A stretch of DNA of 43,124 bases, from positions 16,539 through 59,662 of the forward strand of contig PMUS01000015.1 of the NCBI GenBank assembly GCA_003166795.1. Reading direction: 5' to 3'. The stretch is from Acidobacteriota bacterium (GTDB lineage Bacteria; Acidobacteriota; Terriglobia; Acidiferrales; UBA7541). Shown piece by piece: positions 24,973-32,905 of this stretch (its first letter is position 1; every line of letters starts with the position of its first letter). Made by a program: the position numbers and the translations under genes. The notes below the pieces were generated by a model, which was given only the letters and a program-made list of their open reading frames with translations, searched no databases and had not been told where the DNA came from.

Positions 24973-26229
24973 GTGCCCGATTGGCTGATCACCGGCTGCT
25001 CGGAGCTGCTCACGCTGCGGGGATCTGTCCCGCGACGCGGACGAGCGCTCGCGGAATTAGGTTTGATCCGCGATGGCGCACTGCTTGTGCACGGCGATCG
25101 AATTACCGCGGTGGGCCCGCGCCGCCGCATCGAACGCCTGAAGGAAGCGCGCCGCGCCGAGAAATTGGACTTTGGCGGCCGCGTGGTCCTTCCCGGTTTT
25201 GTTGATTCGCACACTCACCTGATTTTCCCCTCGAGCCGCGCGGCCGAATACGAGCAGCGCATTTCCGGAAAAACGTACGCGCAGATCGCGCGCGCGGGCG
25301 GCGGAATCCGCTCCACCGTGACGAATCTTCGGCGCGCCTCCTCGAGTTCCCTCCGCGACCGCGCGCGGGCGCATCTTCGGCAATTCGCCGCGCACGGGAC
25401 CACGACACTCGAAGCCAAGAGCGGGTACGGCCTCGATTGGAAGAGCGAGCTGAAGATCCTCGACGTCCTGCATCAACTGCATCAGCAGCAACCGCTCGAT
25501 ATCGCCTGCACATTTCTCGGCGCGCACGTCGTTCCGCCGGAATTTCGCCGCCGTCCCGACGCCTACGTGGATCTACTCGTGAAGCGCTGGATTCCCACGG
25601 TTGCGACTGCCGGGCTCGCGGAGTTCTGCGACGTTTTCTGCGACCGCGGCGCGTTCACATTGGCGCAATCGCGACGGATTCTGACGGCGGGCCGCGCGTG
25701 CGGGCTGGTGCCTCGCATCCATGCCGAGCAGCTCGCGCACACGGGAGGGGCTCGCCTGGCGATCGAGCTGCACGCCGCGAGCGCCGATCACCTCGAAAAG
25801 GTGGACGGCGGCGACATACGCGCTCTCGCACTCTCAAATGTCGTTTGCACTTTGCTGCCGGGCTGCTGCTTTCACCTTGGTCTCGGGCACTTTGCTCCGG
25901 CGCGTGAGCTGATTGATGCCGGCGCCATCGTCGCGCTGGCCACGGACTTCAACCCCGGCACCAGCCCAACGCTCAGCATGCCGATGATTCTGTCGCTTGC
26001 CTGCGCGCAGATGCGCATGACTCCCGCCGAGGCTATTTCCGCCGCCACGATCAATCCCGCGTATTCGCTCCGCCTGCATGACCGCGCGGGCTCGCTCGAG
26101 GTTGGCAAGTATGCGGACCTCGCTGCGTTTGACGTGGCGAGCTATCGCGAAATTCCGTATTATTTTGGCGTGAACCTCTGCAGCCTGACCATGAAACGCG
26201 GCGCGATCATCCACTCCAAGAAGCGTTAA
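24973..26229 (+). CDS. hutI: Imidazolonepropionase HutI
   Basis: HutI hydrolyses imidazolone propionate to N-formimino-glutamate, step three of histidine breakdown. The 418-residue amidohydrolase has the metal-binding HTH in 'GFVDSHTHLIFPSSRAAEYE', the substrate-site 'TTLEAKSGYGLD', a further metal His in 'PRIHAEQLAHTGGA' and the metal Asp in 'ALATDFNPGTSPTLSMP'. It starts at GTG 24973 with a GGGG stretch upstream, 64 bases after hutU. Only three bases separate its stop from the ftcD start codon. Confidence 0.96.
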   Translation: MPDWLITGCSELLTLRGSVPRRGRALAELGLIRDGALLVHGDRITAVGPRRRIERLKEARRAEKLDFGGRVVLPGFVDSHTHLIFPSSRAAEYEQRISGKTYAQIARAGGGIRSTVTNLRRASSSSLRDRARAHLRQFAAHGTTTLEAKSGYGLDWKSELKILDVLHQLHQQQPLDIACTFLGAHVVPPEFRRRPDAYVDLLVKRWIPTVATAGLAEFCDVFCDRGAFTLAQSRRILTAGRACGLVPRIHAEQLAHTGGARLAIELHAASADHLEKVDGGDIRALALSNVVCTLLPGCCFHLGLGHFAPARELIDAGAIVALATDFNPGTSPTLSMPMILSLACAQMRMTPAEAISAATINPAYSLRLHDRAGSLEVGKYADLAAFDVASYREIPYYFGVNLCSLTMKRGAIIHSKKR

Positions 26230-26232
26230 ACC

Positions 26233-27765
26233 ATGAAGCAGCTCGTCGAGTGCGTTCCGAATTTTTCCGAAGGCCGCGAGATGGCAAAGATAGACGCCAT
26301 CGTGGACGCGATGCGCGCGGTCCCGGGCGTATATCTGCTGGCCCGGGAAAGCGACGCGGACCACAATCGCAGCGTGGTCACGCTGGTTGGCGAGCCCGCC
26401 GCGGTGCGGGAAGCGGCCGTGCGCGGCGTGGGAAAAGCCGCCGAATTGATTGACCTGACGCGACAGACGGGCGCGCACCCGCGCGTGGGCGCAACCGACG
26501 TGGTCCCGTTTATTCCCATCGAAGGCGTCACGATCGAGGATTGCGTGGCACTCGCGAACGAGGCCGGGCGGGAAATATGGGAGCGCTATCACATCCCCGT
26601 CTATCTCTACGAGGCCGCCGCGCAGTGGCCCGAGCGCGTGAATCTCGAAAACATTCGCCGGGGCCAGTTCGAAGGGCTTCGCGAGGAAGTGGTTCGCAAC
26701 CCGCAGCGCGCACCGGATATCGGCGAGCCGCGCCTGCATCCGACGGCCGGCGCCACCGTCGTGGGCGCGCGCAAATTCCTGATCGCGTACAACATCAATC
26801 TGAATACTCCCGATCTCGATATCGCGAAGCGCATCGCCAAGACGATTCGCTTTTCCAGCGGCGGAATGCCTTGCGTCAAAGCCATGGGGGTGGACCTGCG
26901 CGCGCGCAATCTGGCGCAAGTCTCAATGAACCTGACGGACTTCCAGCAGACGCCGATCCATCAGGTCTTTGAAACGGTGAAGCGCGAGGCCGAGCGCCTC
27001 GGCGTGGGAATCGTCGGCAGCGAAATCGTAGGCTTAATTCCCATGCGCGCGATCGAAATGACTGCCGAGTTCTATCTGCAGGTAGAAAACTTTTCTCCGC
27101 AGCAGGTGTTAGAGAACCGACTGGAAGAATCTCTGATTGCGGCGGCAGAAAAGACTCCGGCAAAACTTGCCGGACTCGCGCAGCCGTTCATTGATGCCGT
27201 TGCGAATCCCACGCCCGCGCCCGGCGGGGGTTCGGTGGCGGCGCTGGCGGGCGCTCTGGGCGCCGCGCTGGGGCAGAAGGTGGCCGATATTTCGCGCAAG
27301 AAGAAATCTCTTGCGGCGCACGCCGAGCCTCTCTCGGATATAGCCGATGAACTCCGCAAGGCATCCCAGGCGCTCGCGGAAGGAATCGACCGCGACGCGG
27401 CGTCGTTTGAATCCGTGCTCACAGCGCACCGGCTGCCCCGCGAGACTCCGGACGAGCAGGAGTTCCGCGACCGCGCGATTCAGCAGGCGCTCATGGCCGC
27501 GGTTGAGGCGCCTTTGGAGATTGCGCGCAAAGCGGCAATGGTATTCGACAAGCTCGGGCAACTGGAACCGATGGCGGGCACGTCTATGTTGTCAGATGTG
27601 TGCGTGGGCCGGATGATGGCCGCGACCGCGGTTCGCGGCGCATTGGCGAACGTGAGTGTCAATCTGGAATCGGTCACTGATGCCACCTTCGACAGCCACG
27701 TACGTTCGGAGGTGCTGTCTCTTGAGTCACGGATTGACGAAAGTTCCGCGGCGACCGGCCGATAA
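26233..27765 (+). CDS. ftcD: Bifunctional glutamate formiminotransferase/formiminotetrahydrofolate cyclodeaminase
   Basis: The 510-residue protein joins two enzymes. Residues 1 to about 300 are the formiminotransferase ('VECVPNFSEGREMAKIDAI', 'ESDADHNRSVVTLVG', 'GAHPRVGATDVVPFIP'). Residues about 315-500 are the helical cyclodeaminase ('NPTPAPGGGSVAALAGALGAAL', 'AEGIDRDAASFESV'). Together they move the formimino group of formiminoglutamate to tetrahydrofolate, releasing glutamate, and then form methenyl-THF and ammonia. This is the architecture of the mammalian FTCD enzyme. It completes the hutU-hutI route without HutF/HutG-type hydrolases. Confidence 0.96.
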   Translation: MKQLVECVPNFSEGREMAKIDAIVDAMRAVPGVYLLARESDADHNRSVVTLVGEPAAVREAAVRGVGKAAELIDLTRQTGAHPRVGATDVVPFIPIEGVTIEDCVALANEAGREIWERYHIPVYLYEAAAQWPERVNLENIRRGQFEGLREEVVRNPQRAPDIGEPRLHPTAGATVVGARKFLIAYNINLNTPDLDIAKRIAKTIRFSSGGMPCVKAMGVDLRARNLAQVSMNLTDFQQTPIHQVFETVKREAERLGVGIVGSEIVGLIPMRAIEMTAEFYLQVENFSPQQVLENRLEESLIAAAEKTPAKLAGLAQPFIDAVANPTPAPGGGSVAALAGALGAALGQKVADISRKKKSLAAHAEPLSDIADELRKASQALAEGIDRDAASFESVLTAHRLPRETPDEQEFRDRAIQQALMAAVEAPLEIARKAAMVFDKLGQLEPMAGTSMLSDVCVGRMMAATAVRGALANVSVNLESVTDATFDSHVRSEVLSLESRIDESSAATGR

Positions 27766-27797
27766 GATAAAATGGGAAGTTCTGAGGTGAAGAAAAC

Positions 27798-28796
27798 GTG
27801 AGAAATCCAATTCGTCGTACCGCTGGAATTGCCGCGCTGGCTGCTGGTTTCCTGCTGGCCGCCGTCGTGGTCGTTCCGCAGCATAGCTCGGCGGGTTCGC
27901 TCAGCACCGCGATCATCGGGATGTTCCCGAAACAGGTGGGCGAGTTCGCGTATGCCGATCTGAAATCGGCGCGAAAATATCCGTGGTTCCCTCAGCTTCG
28001 CGAGCAGCTGCTACCCAGCCGCTTCCGTGACTTCGAGAAATTCCTGGCAACGGCGGGCGTGGATCCGAACTCGCAAGTGGATGAACTCGCCTGGGGCGCG
28101 ATTTCGCCTTCGAAGACCAGCGGCGAAGAAGTGGTCGGCGTAGCGCTTGGATCGTTCGATCCATCCTCCAGCGAGGAACGCTTCAAACAACAGAAACTGC
28201 CCATGGTCGAAGTGCACGGATATCATCTCTACGCCTTCGGCAGCGGAGCCGGCGCCAGCGATATTCTGTTCATGTTCATTGATTCGAATACCGCGGCCTT
28301 CGGACAACGGGATGCTTTGGAAAAACTGATTGACGTTCGCACCGGCGTCACGGAAAGCCTGCTGACGAACGACGTGCTATTTCCGCTGATCGGAGAAGCC
28401 AACGGCAGCGGGATCATCTGGGCGGTGCTCGACAAAGCCTACGCTCACATCGCCATGCAGCAATTGCTGCCGGAAGCGACGCAGTTCGCGCAGGCTGCCC
28501 CCATCGTCGATCGCATACGCGCGCTGACCATCGGCGTTGTCGCCGATAAGGGTATTGACGCACGCTTTCAGGCGGTCTGCGCCACTCCGGACGACGCGAA
28601 CCTGCTGGCCGCGGGTATGCAGGGTGCACTGATGATGCGCAGGTATCAGGAGGCGCAGGATCACCCGGACCTCGCAGGCGCGCTCGATCAGATCCGCCTG
28701 GCGCCGAGCGGCGACCGATTGAAGATCGAAGCCCCCGTGAGCCAGGACCAGCTTCTCTCGCTGATCAAGACTCGCGCTTTCGCGACACCGATGTAG
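27798..28796 (+). CDS. Exported hypothetical protein
   Basis: The 332-residue product begins with basic residues and a hydrophobic stretch ('RTAGIAALAAGFLLAAVVVV', residues 7-26), read as a signal peptide or signal anchor. The remainder is soluble, mixed alpha/beta, with repeats of 'LPMVEVHGYHLYAFGSG'- and 'SNTAAFGQRDALEKLID'-like segments. I recall this general pattern from acidobacterial proteins but not a named family. GTG 27798 has GAGGTGA about ten bases upstream, and GATAAGATAAAAT (from about 27762) may be its -10 region. It is 32 bases after ftcD on the same strand, but its export makes a role in histidine breakdown unlikely. Confidence 0.72.
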   Translation: MRNPIRRTAGIAALAAGFLLAAVVVVPQHSSAGSLSTAIIGMFPKQVGEFAYADLKSARKYPWFPQLREQLLPSRFRDFEKFLATAGVDPNSQVDELAWGAISPSKTSGEEVVGVALGSFDPSSSEERFKQQKLPMVEVHGYHLYAFGSGAGASDILFMFIDSNTAAFGQRDALEKLIDVRTGVTESLLTNDVLFPLIGEANGSGIIWAVLDKAYAHIAMQQLLPEATQFAQAAPIVDRIRALTIGVVADKGIDARFQAVCATPDDANLLAAGMQGALMMRRYQEAQDHPDLAGALDQIRLAPSGDRLKIEAPVSQDQLLSLIKTRAFATPM

Positions 28797-28912
28797 GAAG
28801 TACTCGGGATATTTGCTTCGAGTCGGCGGCCGAAACGAGTGGTGGCTCCGAGCAGAACTTGCGAGTCGAGTTTGCGAGCGGAAGTTGCGAGCGGATTAAC
28901 CGGCGCTTCGCG

Positions 28913-29347
28913 TCAGGTCGTGGAACCAGACTTGGCCGTGCTGCACGATTTGGCGAGCGTGACGCGCACGCGGCCTTCGCGCCCGTCGCACCGGACGCGC
29001 TCCGTGACTGTTCCTTCCAGACGCTTGAGAATTCCCTCCGGCTTCGCGGCAGCGGACGATTCAATGGTCACTTCGACGCGATCGGGAAATTCCTCAACGA
29101 GAATCTTGGTGTTCGAGGCGCCGCTTCCCTTGCCGTTCGCGGAAATCAGCATCTCGCGAGAGGCTTCAACGGCGGCGGAAGCGACATGCTCCTGCGTTTT
29201 TTCGGGCAGCCCGGCTCGCTTCGCCGCGTGAGAGATAATCGCGCCGATCGAGGCAATCAGCCGCGGATCGTTGTCGAACGTGCATTCGACGCGGCTGGTC
29301 CGACCAGGCGGGACCACAGGAGCCATTCCGCCGGATTCAGGGTTCAT
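28913..29347 (-). CDS. Degenerate RsbW/GHKL-like small protein
   Basis: The 144-residue protein resembles the anti-sigma-factor kinase fold in its middle: 'VECTFDNDPRLIASIGAII' then 'LPEKTQEHVASAAVEASREML', matching the strand and helix that in RsbW carry the ATP-contacting Asn, and then 'ILVEEFPDRVEVTIES'. The expected Asn is missing (VEASREML) and the glycine boxes are not visible, so ATP binding is doubtful. Its ATG overlaps the stop of the upstream Cys-rich gene (ATGA), so the two are translationally coupled. The N-terminal 17 residues are Pro/Gly-rich. The resemblance is from reading alone. Confidence 0.6.
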   Translation of the reverse strand: MNPESGGMAPVVPPGRTSRVECTFDNDPRLIASIGAIISHAAKRAGLPEKTQEHVASAAVEASREMLISANGKGSGASNTKILVEEFPDRVEVTIESSAAAKPEGILKRLEGTVTERVRCDGREGRVRVTLAKSCSTAKSGSTT

Positions 29348-29520
29348 CGGTGATCACCAGGTTCAGCCACTCGCACGTCGCACGCTTCACGGCAATCCGG
29401 GCAGTAGTAGAGACCGTCTTCACAAAGGCGGACGTGCTGCTGTGACTGGCAAAAACAGCAATACTTCTCGCACGTGCATTGCGCTTCCGGCTTATCGCAT
29501 TGCGTGCAGACGGTCGTCAC
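29344..29520 (-). CDS. Small Cys-rich (zinc-ribbon-like) protein
   Basis: This 58-residue gene starts at GTG 29520, with GGAAGG about eight bases upstream, and its stop overlaps the next ATG (ATGA). The product has eleven Cys residues (5, 8, 15, 17, 21, 22, 24, 33, 40, 43, 47), including CxxC pairs in VCTQC and YYCPDCREAC, enough for two zinc or Fe-S sites. Such a density over so short a frame, with a ribosome site and coupling, makes it very likely real. The role is unknown. It lies 135 bases downstream of the AAA+ ATPase gene and is translationally coupled to the RsbW-like gene. Confidence 0.75.
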   Translation of the reverse strand: MTTVCTQCDKPEAQCTCEKYCCFCQSQQHVRLCEDGLYYCPDCREACDVRVAEPGDHR

Positions 29521-29655
29521 TGTGGCGGTCCTTCCGCTGTGGCCGGCGTCGCCTACTCTTCATAGTAGGCCACACCGCGTGCGCGAGACAAGCGCCGCCG
29601 GCGCAGCGAATGGCTCCGTGGATTTCTTCGCGAGCAGAAATCGCCGGCAAAATCC

Positions 29656-30870
29656 TTAACTTTTCGTGTTCCTGGCCTTCTCCACGGGTAAAGCGCGCTG
29701 TGCAGCCATTGTCGGCGCGATTTCCACGGCGGTTGCCGGCGAGGGGAACGAAAGCTCGCGGCCATCGGAGATCGCGGCGGCGGCTTCGGCCAGTGTTTCG
29801 GGCACGGGTGAAGCCATGGGCACCAATGCTCCTTCGGCCTCCTTCATAAACGTCAAGCCGTTCTCGACCCTGTCCCAGTCAATCGAGAGCACGTCGCCCA
29901 ACGACACCTGGTTTGTCGCCAGCAGGCTCGCGAGCGGGTACACCACATGCCGTTCGATTGCGCGCTTCAGATGGCGCGCGCCATATTTCAGGTCCGTCCC
30001 TTCGCGCAGCAGAAAATCTCTCGCCGCCTGCGTGACGCGGAACAAGAATCTGCCCCTTGCTGTTTCCAGTACACGCTGTTGAACCATTCCGAGCTCGATT
30101 TCCAGAATCTGCTCGAGCTGCTGCGAGCGCAGGGGGTGAAATACAACTACCTTGTCAATCCGGTTCATGAACTCCGGCGAGAATTTCCGCTTCGCGGCTC
30201 CCGAGGCCGTTCGCTCGACCTTCTCGTCCAGCCCGACCTGGGATTCAGGCCGCACCAGAGGAGCAAATCCCATTCCGCCGGTCATCAGCTCGGTGATTTC
30301 GCCGCCGCCGAGGTTCGACGTCATGAAAATCATCGTCTGGGACAAATCCACACGGCGGTTGTCGCCGAGCGTGAGCGTCGCCTTGTCGAGTATGCCAAGC
30401 AGCAATTGCCACAGCGCGTCCGACGCCTTCTCGATTTCGTCGAACAGCAAAAAGCTGATCTTCAATTTATCGGTATGGTGCTGCGAGAGCGCTTCCTGAG
30501 TGATCAGCGGATGCGTCTCGCGGTGCCCCAGGTATCCCGGAGGCGAGCCGATCAGCTTCGCAATTTCGTGCGAATGCTGAAATTCGGCGCAATCCACTTT
30601 GATCACCGCGCGCGGATCGCCGAACAACACTTCGGCCGTCGCTTCCACGACGCGCGTCTTCCCCGCCCCTGTCGGCCCGAGGAACAAGAGATTCCCCACC
30701 GGCCGCCCGGGCGAATTCAGGCCGGCGCGAAACACCTGATACAGGTCCACCACGGCCTGCACCGCTTCGTCCTGCCCCACGATTTTCCGACGCAGCCCAC
30801 CCTCAAAATCGCGCGATTCCACGCTGCGAAGGGTCGGGTCGAGTTGTAGTGCTTGCGCGCCCATGGTCAT
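29656..30870 (-). CDS. Single-ring AAA+ ATPase resembling the ClpB/ClpA D2 domain
   Basis: The 404-residue protein has one complete AAA+ module: Walker A GPTGAGKT (65-72), pore loop GYLGH (112-116), Walker B LLFDEIEK (141-148), sensor 1 TSN (184-186), arginine finger in FMNRID (R237) and sensor 2 in GARHLKRAIER (297-307). The GYLG loop and order match the D2 ring of Clp/Hsp100 disaggregases, which thread proteins through a pore. It lacks an N-domain, a D1 ring, a middle domain and a ClpX-like zinc finger, and ends in a 60-residue Pro/Ala-rich tail. The ATG is 5 bases after the stop of the 30876 gene, with GGGAG between. Confidence 0.85.
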   Translation of the reverse strand: MTMGAQALQLDPTLRSVESRDFEGGLRRKIVGQDEAVQAVVDLYQVFRAGLNSPGRPVGNLLFLGPTGAGKTRVVEATAEVLFGDPRAVIKVDCAEFQHSHEIAKLIGSPPGYLGHRETHPLITQEALSQHHTDKLKISFLLFDEIEKASDALWQLLLGILDKATLTLGDNRRVDLSQTMIFMTSNLGGGEITELMTGGMGFAPLVRPESQVGLDEKVERTASGAAKRKFSPEFMNRIDKVVVFHPLRSQQLEQILEIELGMVQQRVLETARGRFLFRVTQAARDFLLREGTDLKYGARHLKRAIERHVVYPLASLLATNQVSLGDVLSIDWDRVENGLTFMKEAEGALVPMASPVPETLAEAAAAISDGRELSFPSPATAVEIAPTMAAQRALPVEKARNTKS

Positions 30871-30875
30871 GCTCC

Positions 30876-31310
30876 CTACCGGAACTTTCTGCCGCTTTCA
30901 AGATTGCGAGGTTCGGACCGCTCGAATTGATCGAGCTTGACGTCCACCGTCGAACGCAGCAATCGCAATTGCGTGACCAGTTCCCGGCTCGAATTGGCTC
31001 GGTCCGTCAGCACCAGCATCGGCGGCGACAGATCGGCCAGGTCCAGGTTAAGGTTTCGAAGCGAATGCATCAGGTTTTGCAAATATAGCGACCGTATATT
31101 GAACAGCTCGACTCGGCTGCTCACCCGCTCGCGCAGGTGCGACCAATCCAAATCGAGGAAAGGGTGGCTCCGCGAAACAGTGCGGACCACTTCGTCGGTG
31201 ATACGCGGCCGTTCCCCCAACCGCGCGAGCTGCAACTGTTGCACTTTTCCCTGCCGGCGCACGTTGTGCACCAGGAAATAGGTGTTGCCTTTTCGCCGAA
31301 CGAAAGCCAC
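30876..31310 (-). CDS. Uncharacterised basic protein, first gene of the AAA+ cluster
   Basis: The 144-residue product starts 'FVRRKGNTYFLVHNVRRQGK', a short beta-rich basic module followed by 'LQLARLGERPRITDEVV', then a helical, Leu/Arg-rich region with coiled-coil character (about 70-135, 'NLMHSLRNLNLDLADL'). The N-terminal module resembles the start of some transposase-like proteins, but no catalytic domain follows, so I make no functional claim. It could be a substrate adaptor for the adjacent ATPase, since the basic fold and coiled coil would suit binding; that is inference. Its promoter region is probably 31311-31400. Confidence 0.7.
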   Translation of the reverse strand: MAFVRRKGNTYFLVHNVRRQGKVQQLQLARLGERPRITDEVVRTVSRSHPFLDLDWSHLRERVSSRVELFNIRSLYLQNLMHSLRNLNLDLADLSPPMLVLTDRANSSRELVTQLRLLRSTVDVKLDQFERSEPRNLESGRKFR

Positions 31311-31331
31311 AACTGTCTCCTTTTAGCCGGG

Positions 31332-31373
31332 CACTACGTCTCACTGGGCCGTAGTGTATGACCCATCCACTAC
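31332..31373 (-). promoter_or_regulatory. Candidate operator of the AAA+ cluster, three CACTAC/GTAGTG half-sites
   Basis: CACTAC (31332-31337), GTAGTG (31351-31356) and CACTAC (31368-31373) lie immediately upstream of the first gene. The two inverted pairs have spacers of 13 and 11 bases. Pattern only, with no regulator identified. Confidence 0.3.
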
Positions 31374-31572
31374 ACCGTCAATGGTACGATGCTATAGATG
31401 GCGGGGAGTTGCATCGAATTGGTTAATGCTTGTGAGGAACCTGCGCCAGTGCTGGGAATGCTGCAAACAGGGGCTTTCCCGCGCTTTTCGCACGGCAACG
31501 GTGGGCAAACATCTATCGTACTCATTAAGATGCTGAATCGAGCGGCCGCGTAGCCCGCAAGGAGTCGAAAAC

Positions 31573-31905
31573 ATGTCCTGGGATCCCGTCTATCAGCTGG
31601 TAAAACGAATCCCGCGCGGACACGTGACCACCTACGGAGAATTGGCGCGCAAGCTTCGGTTTCGCGGAGGCGCGCGCGCCGTTGGCTACGCGATGGCCGC
31701 ATGCCCGAACGGCCGGGGCATTCCGTGGCATCGTGTGGTTGGCGCGGGAGGGCGTCTGATCATTCGGGAACCGTACGGCAGTCTGCAGCGGCGGTTGCTG
31801 GAAACGGAAGGCGTGACGATCGAAGGCCGACGAATTGATATGGAGCGTTACGCGTGGGCGCCGAAGAAGAAATCGGCCGGACGCAAGCGCGCGACGAAGC
31901 GCTGA
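31573..31905 (+). CDS. Alkyltransferase-like (ATL) DNA repair protein
   Basis: The 110-residue product matches the C-terminal domain of O6-alkylguanine methyltransferase ('PRGHVTTYGELARKL', 'RAVGYAMAACPNG', 'IPWHRVVGAGG'). The catalytic Cys of the PCHR motif is Trp (W52). This replacement defines ATL proteins, which bind and flip O6-alkylguanine without transferring the alkyl group and pass the lesion to nucleotide excision repair. A basic tail (KKKSAGRKRATKR) may aid DNA binding. AAGGAG precedes ATG 31573. No ada gene is nearby. Confidence 0.93.
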   Translation: MSWDPVYQLVKRIPRGHVTTYGELARKLRFRGGARAVGYAMAACPNGRGIPWHRVVGAGGRLIIREPYGSLQRRLLETEGVTIEGRRIDMERYAWAPKKKSAGRKRATKR

Positions 31906-31966
31906 TTCGCGCCGCCATCGCGATTGTGTTATAGAATTGCCTCCCCGAGACAAAGGGATTCATTCC

Positions 31967-32887
31967 GTGGGCGAGCCAATCATACAGGTCGAGGATCTAT
32001 ACAAAAGCTACGGCGCCGTGGAAGCGGTGCGCGGCGTCAGCTTTGCGGTCGAGGAAGGCGAAGTGTTCGGCTTGCTCGGACCGAATGGCGCGGGGAAGAC
32101 ATCCTGCGTGGAAATCCTCGAGGGACTGCGCACGGCGGATCGCGGCAAGGTGCGCGTATGCGGGCTCGACCCGGAAACGAGCGGCGAGCGCTTCAAGGAA
32201 AAGATCGGCGCGGTCCTGCAGTCTACCGCCCTGCCGGACAAGCTCCGCGTGAAGGAAGCCCTCGATCTTTTCGCCCAGTTCTACAAAAAACGCGCAAACA
32301 CGGATGATTTGCTGCGGCGATTCCAGCTCGATGAAAAGCGCGACGCGTTCTACAGCCACCTTTCCGGAGGCCAGAAGCAGCGCCTGGCGCTGGCAATGGC
32401 GCTGGTGAACGAGCCCGACGTCGTGTTTCTCGATGAGCCGACGGCGGGCCTCGATCCGCAGGTGCGCCGCGAGATTTACGACATCATCGAAGAGCTCAAG
32501 CGCGGCAGGAAAACGGTACTGCTGACCACGCATTATATTGAGGAAGCCGAACGGCTGTGCGACCGCGTCGCCATCGTGGATCAGGGACGCGTGATCGCGC
32601 AGGGGACGCCGCGCGAGTTAAAGCAACGCTCCGCCGGCACGACTCGCATCGAGGTCCGTCTCGCGCGCCCTCTGACCGACGGAATGCTCGGGCGCCTCGA
32701 GGGCGTTGCCAATTGCCGCGAATTTGAGGGCACCTTCGTGCTCCATTCCGCCCGGCCGCCGCAAACGATTGTGGCGCTCGTCAAGCAGCTCGAGGCGGAA
32801 AACAACGAGTTGCAGAGCCTGGAAATGTTTTCGCCGTCGCTCGAAGATGTGTTCATCGAATTGACCGGCCGGCGGCTGCGCGAATGA
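31967..32887 (+). CDS. ABC transporter ATP-binding protein (DrrA/CcmA type)
   Basis: The 306-residue protein has Walker A GPNGAGKT (38-45), signature LSGGQ (132-136), Walker B VVFLDEP (152-158) and a C-terminal extension of about 80 residues of the DUF4162 type. Together these are typical of exporters of the drug or ABC-2 class. The frame is open to 31835, but GTG 31967 (GEPIIQVEDLYKSYG) has AAAGGGA upstream and marks the usual start. TGTTATAGAAT (about 31927-31937) could be an extended -10. It pairs with the permease gene 19 bases downstream. Substrate not determinable. Confidence 0.93.
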   Translation: MGEPIIQVEDLYKSYGAVEAVRGVSFAVEEGEVFGLLGPNGAGKTSCVEILEGLRTADRGKVRVCGLDPETSGERFKEKIGAVLQSTALPDKLRVKEALDLFAQFYKKRANTDDLLRRFQLDEKRDAFYSHLSGGQKQRLALAMALVNEPDVVFLDEPTAGLDPQVRREIYDIIEELKRGRKTVLLTTHYIEEAERLCDRVAIVDQGRVIAQGTPRELKQRSAGTTRIEVRLARPLTDGMLGRLEGVANCREFEGTFVLHSARPPQTIVALVKQLEAENNELQSLEMFSPSLEDVFIELTGRRLRE

Positions 32888-32905
32888 CGCGAGGATGACA
32901 CTGGA

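Noticed and set aside
25834..26919. A 361-codon minus-strand frame over hutI and ftcD.
   Set aside because: It spans the boundary of two well-supported genes and has low-complexity Arg/Ala content.
29947..30849. A 300-codon plus-strand frame opposite the AAA+ ATPase gene.
   Set aside because: The ATPase on the minus strand has every AAA+ motif; this frame has none.
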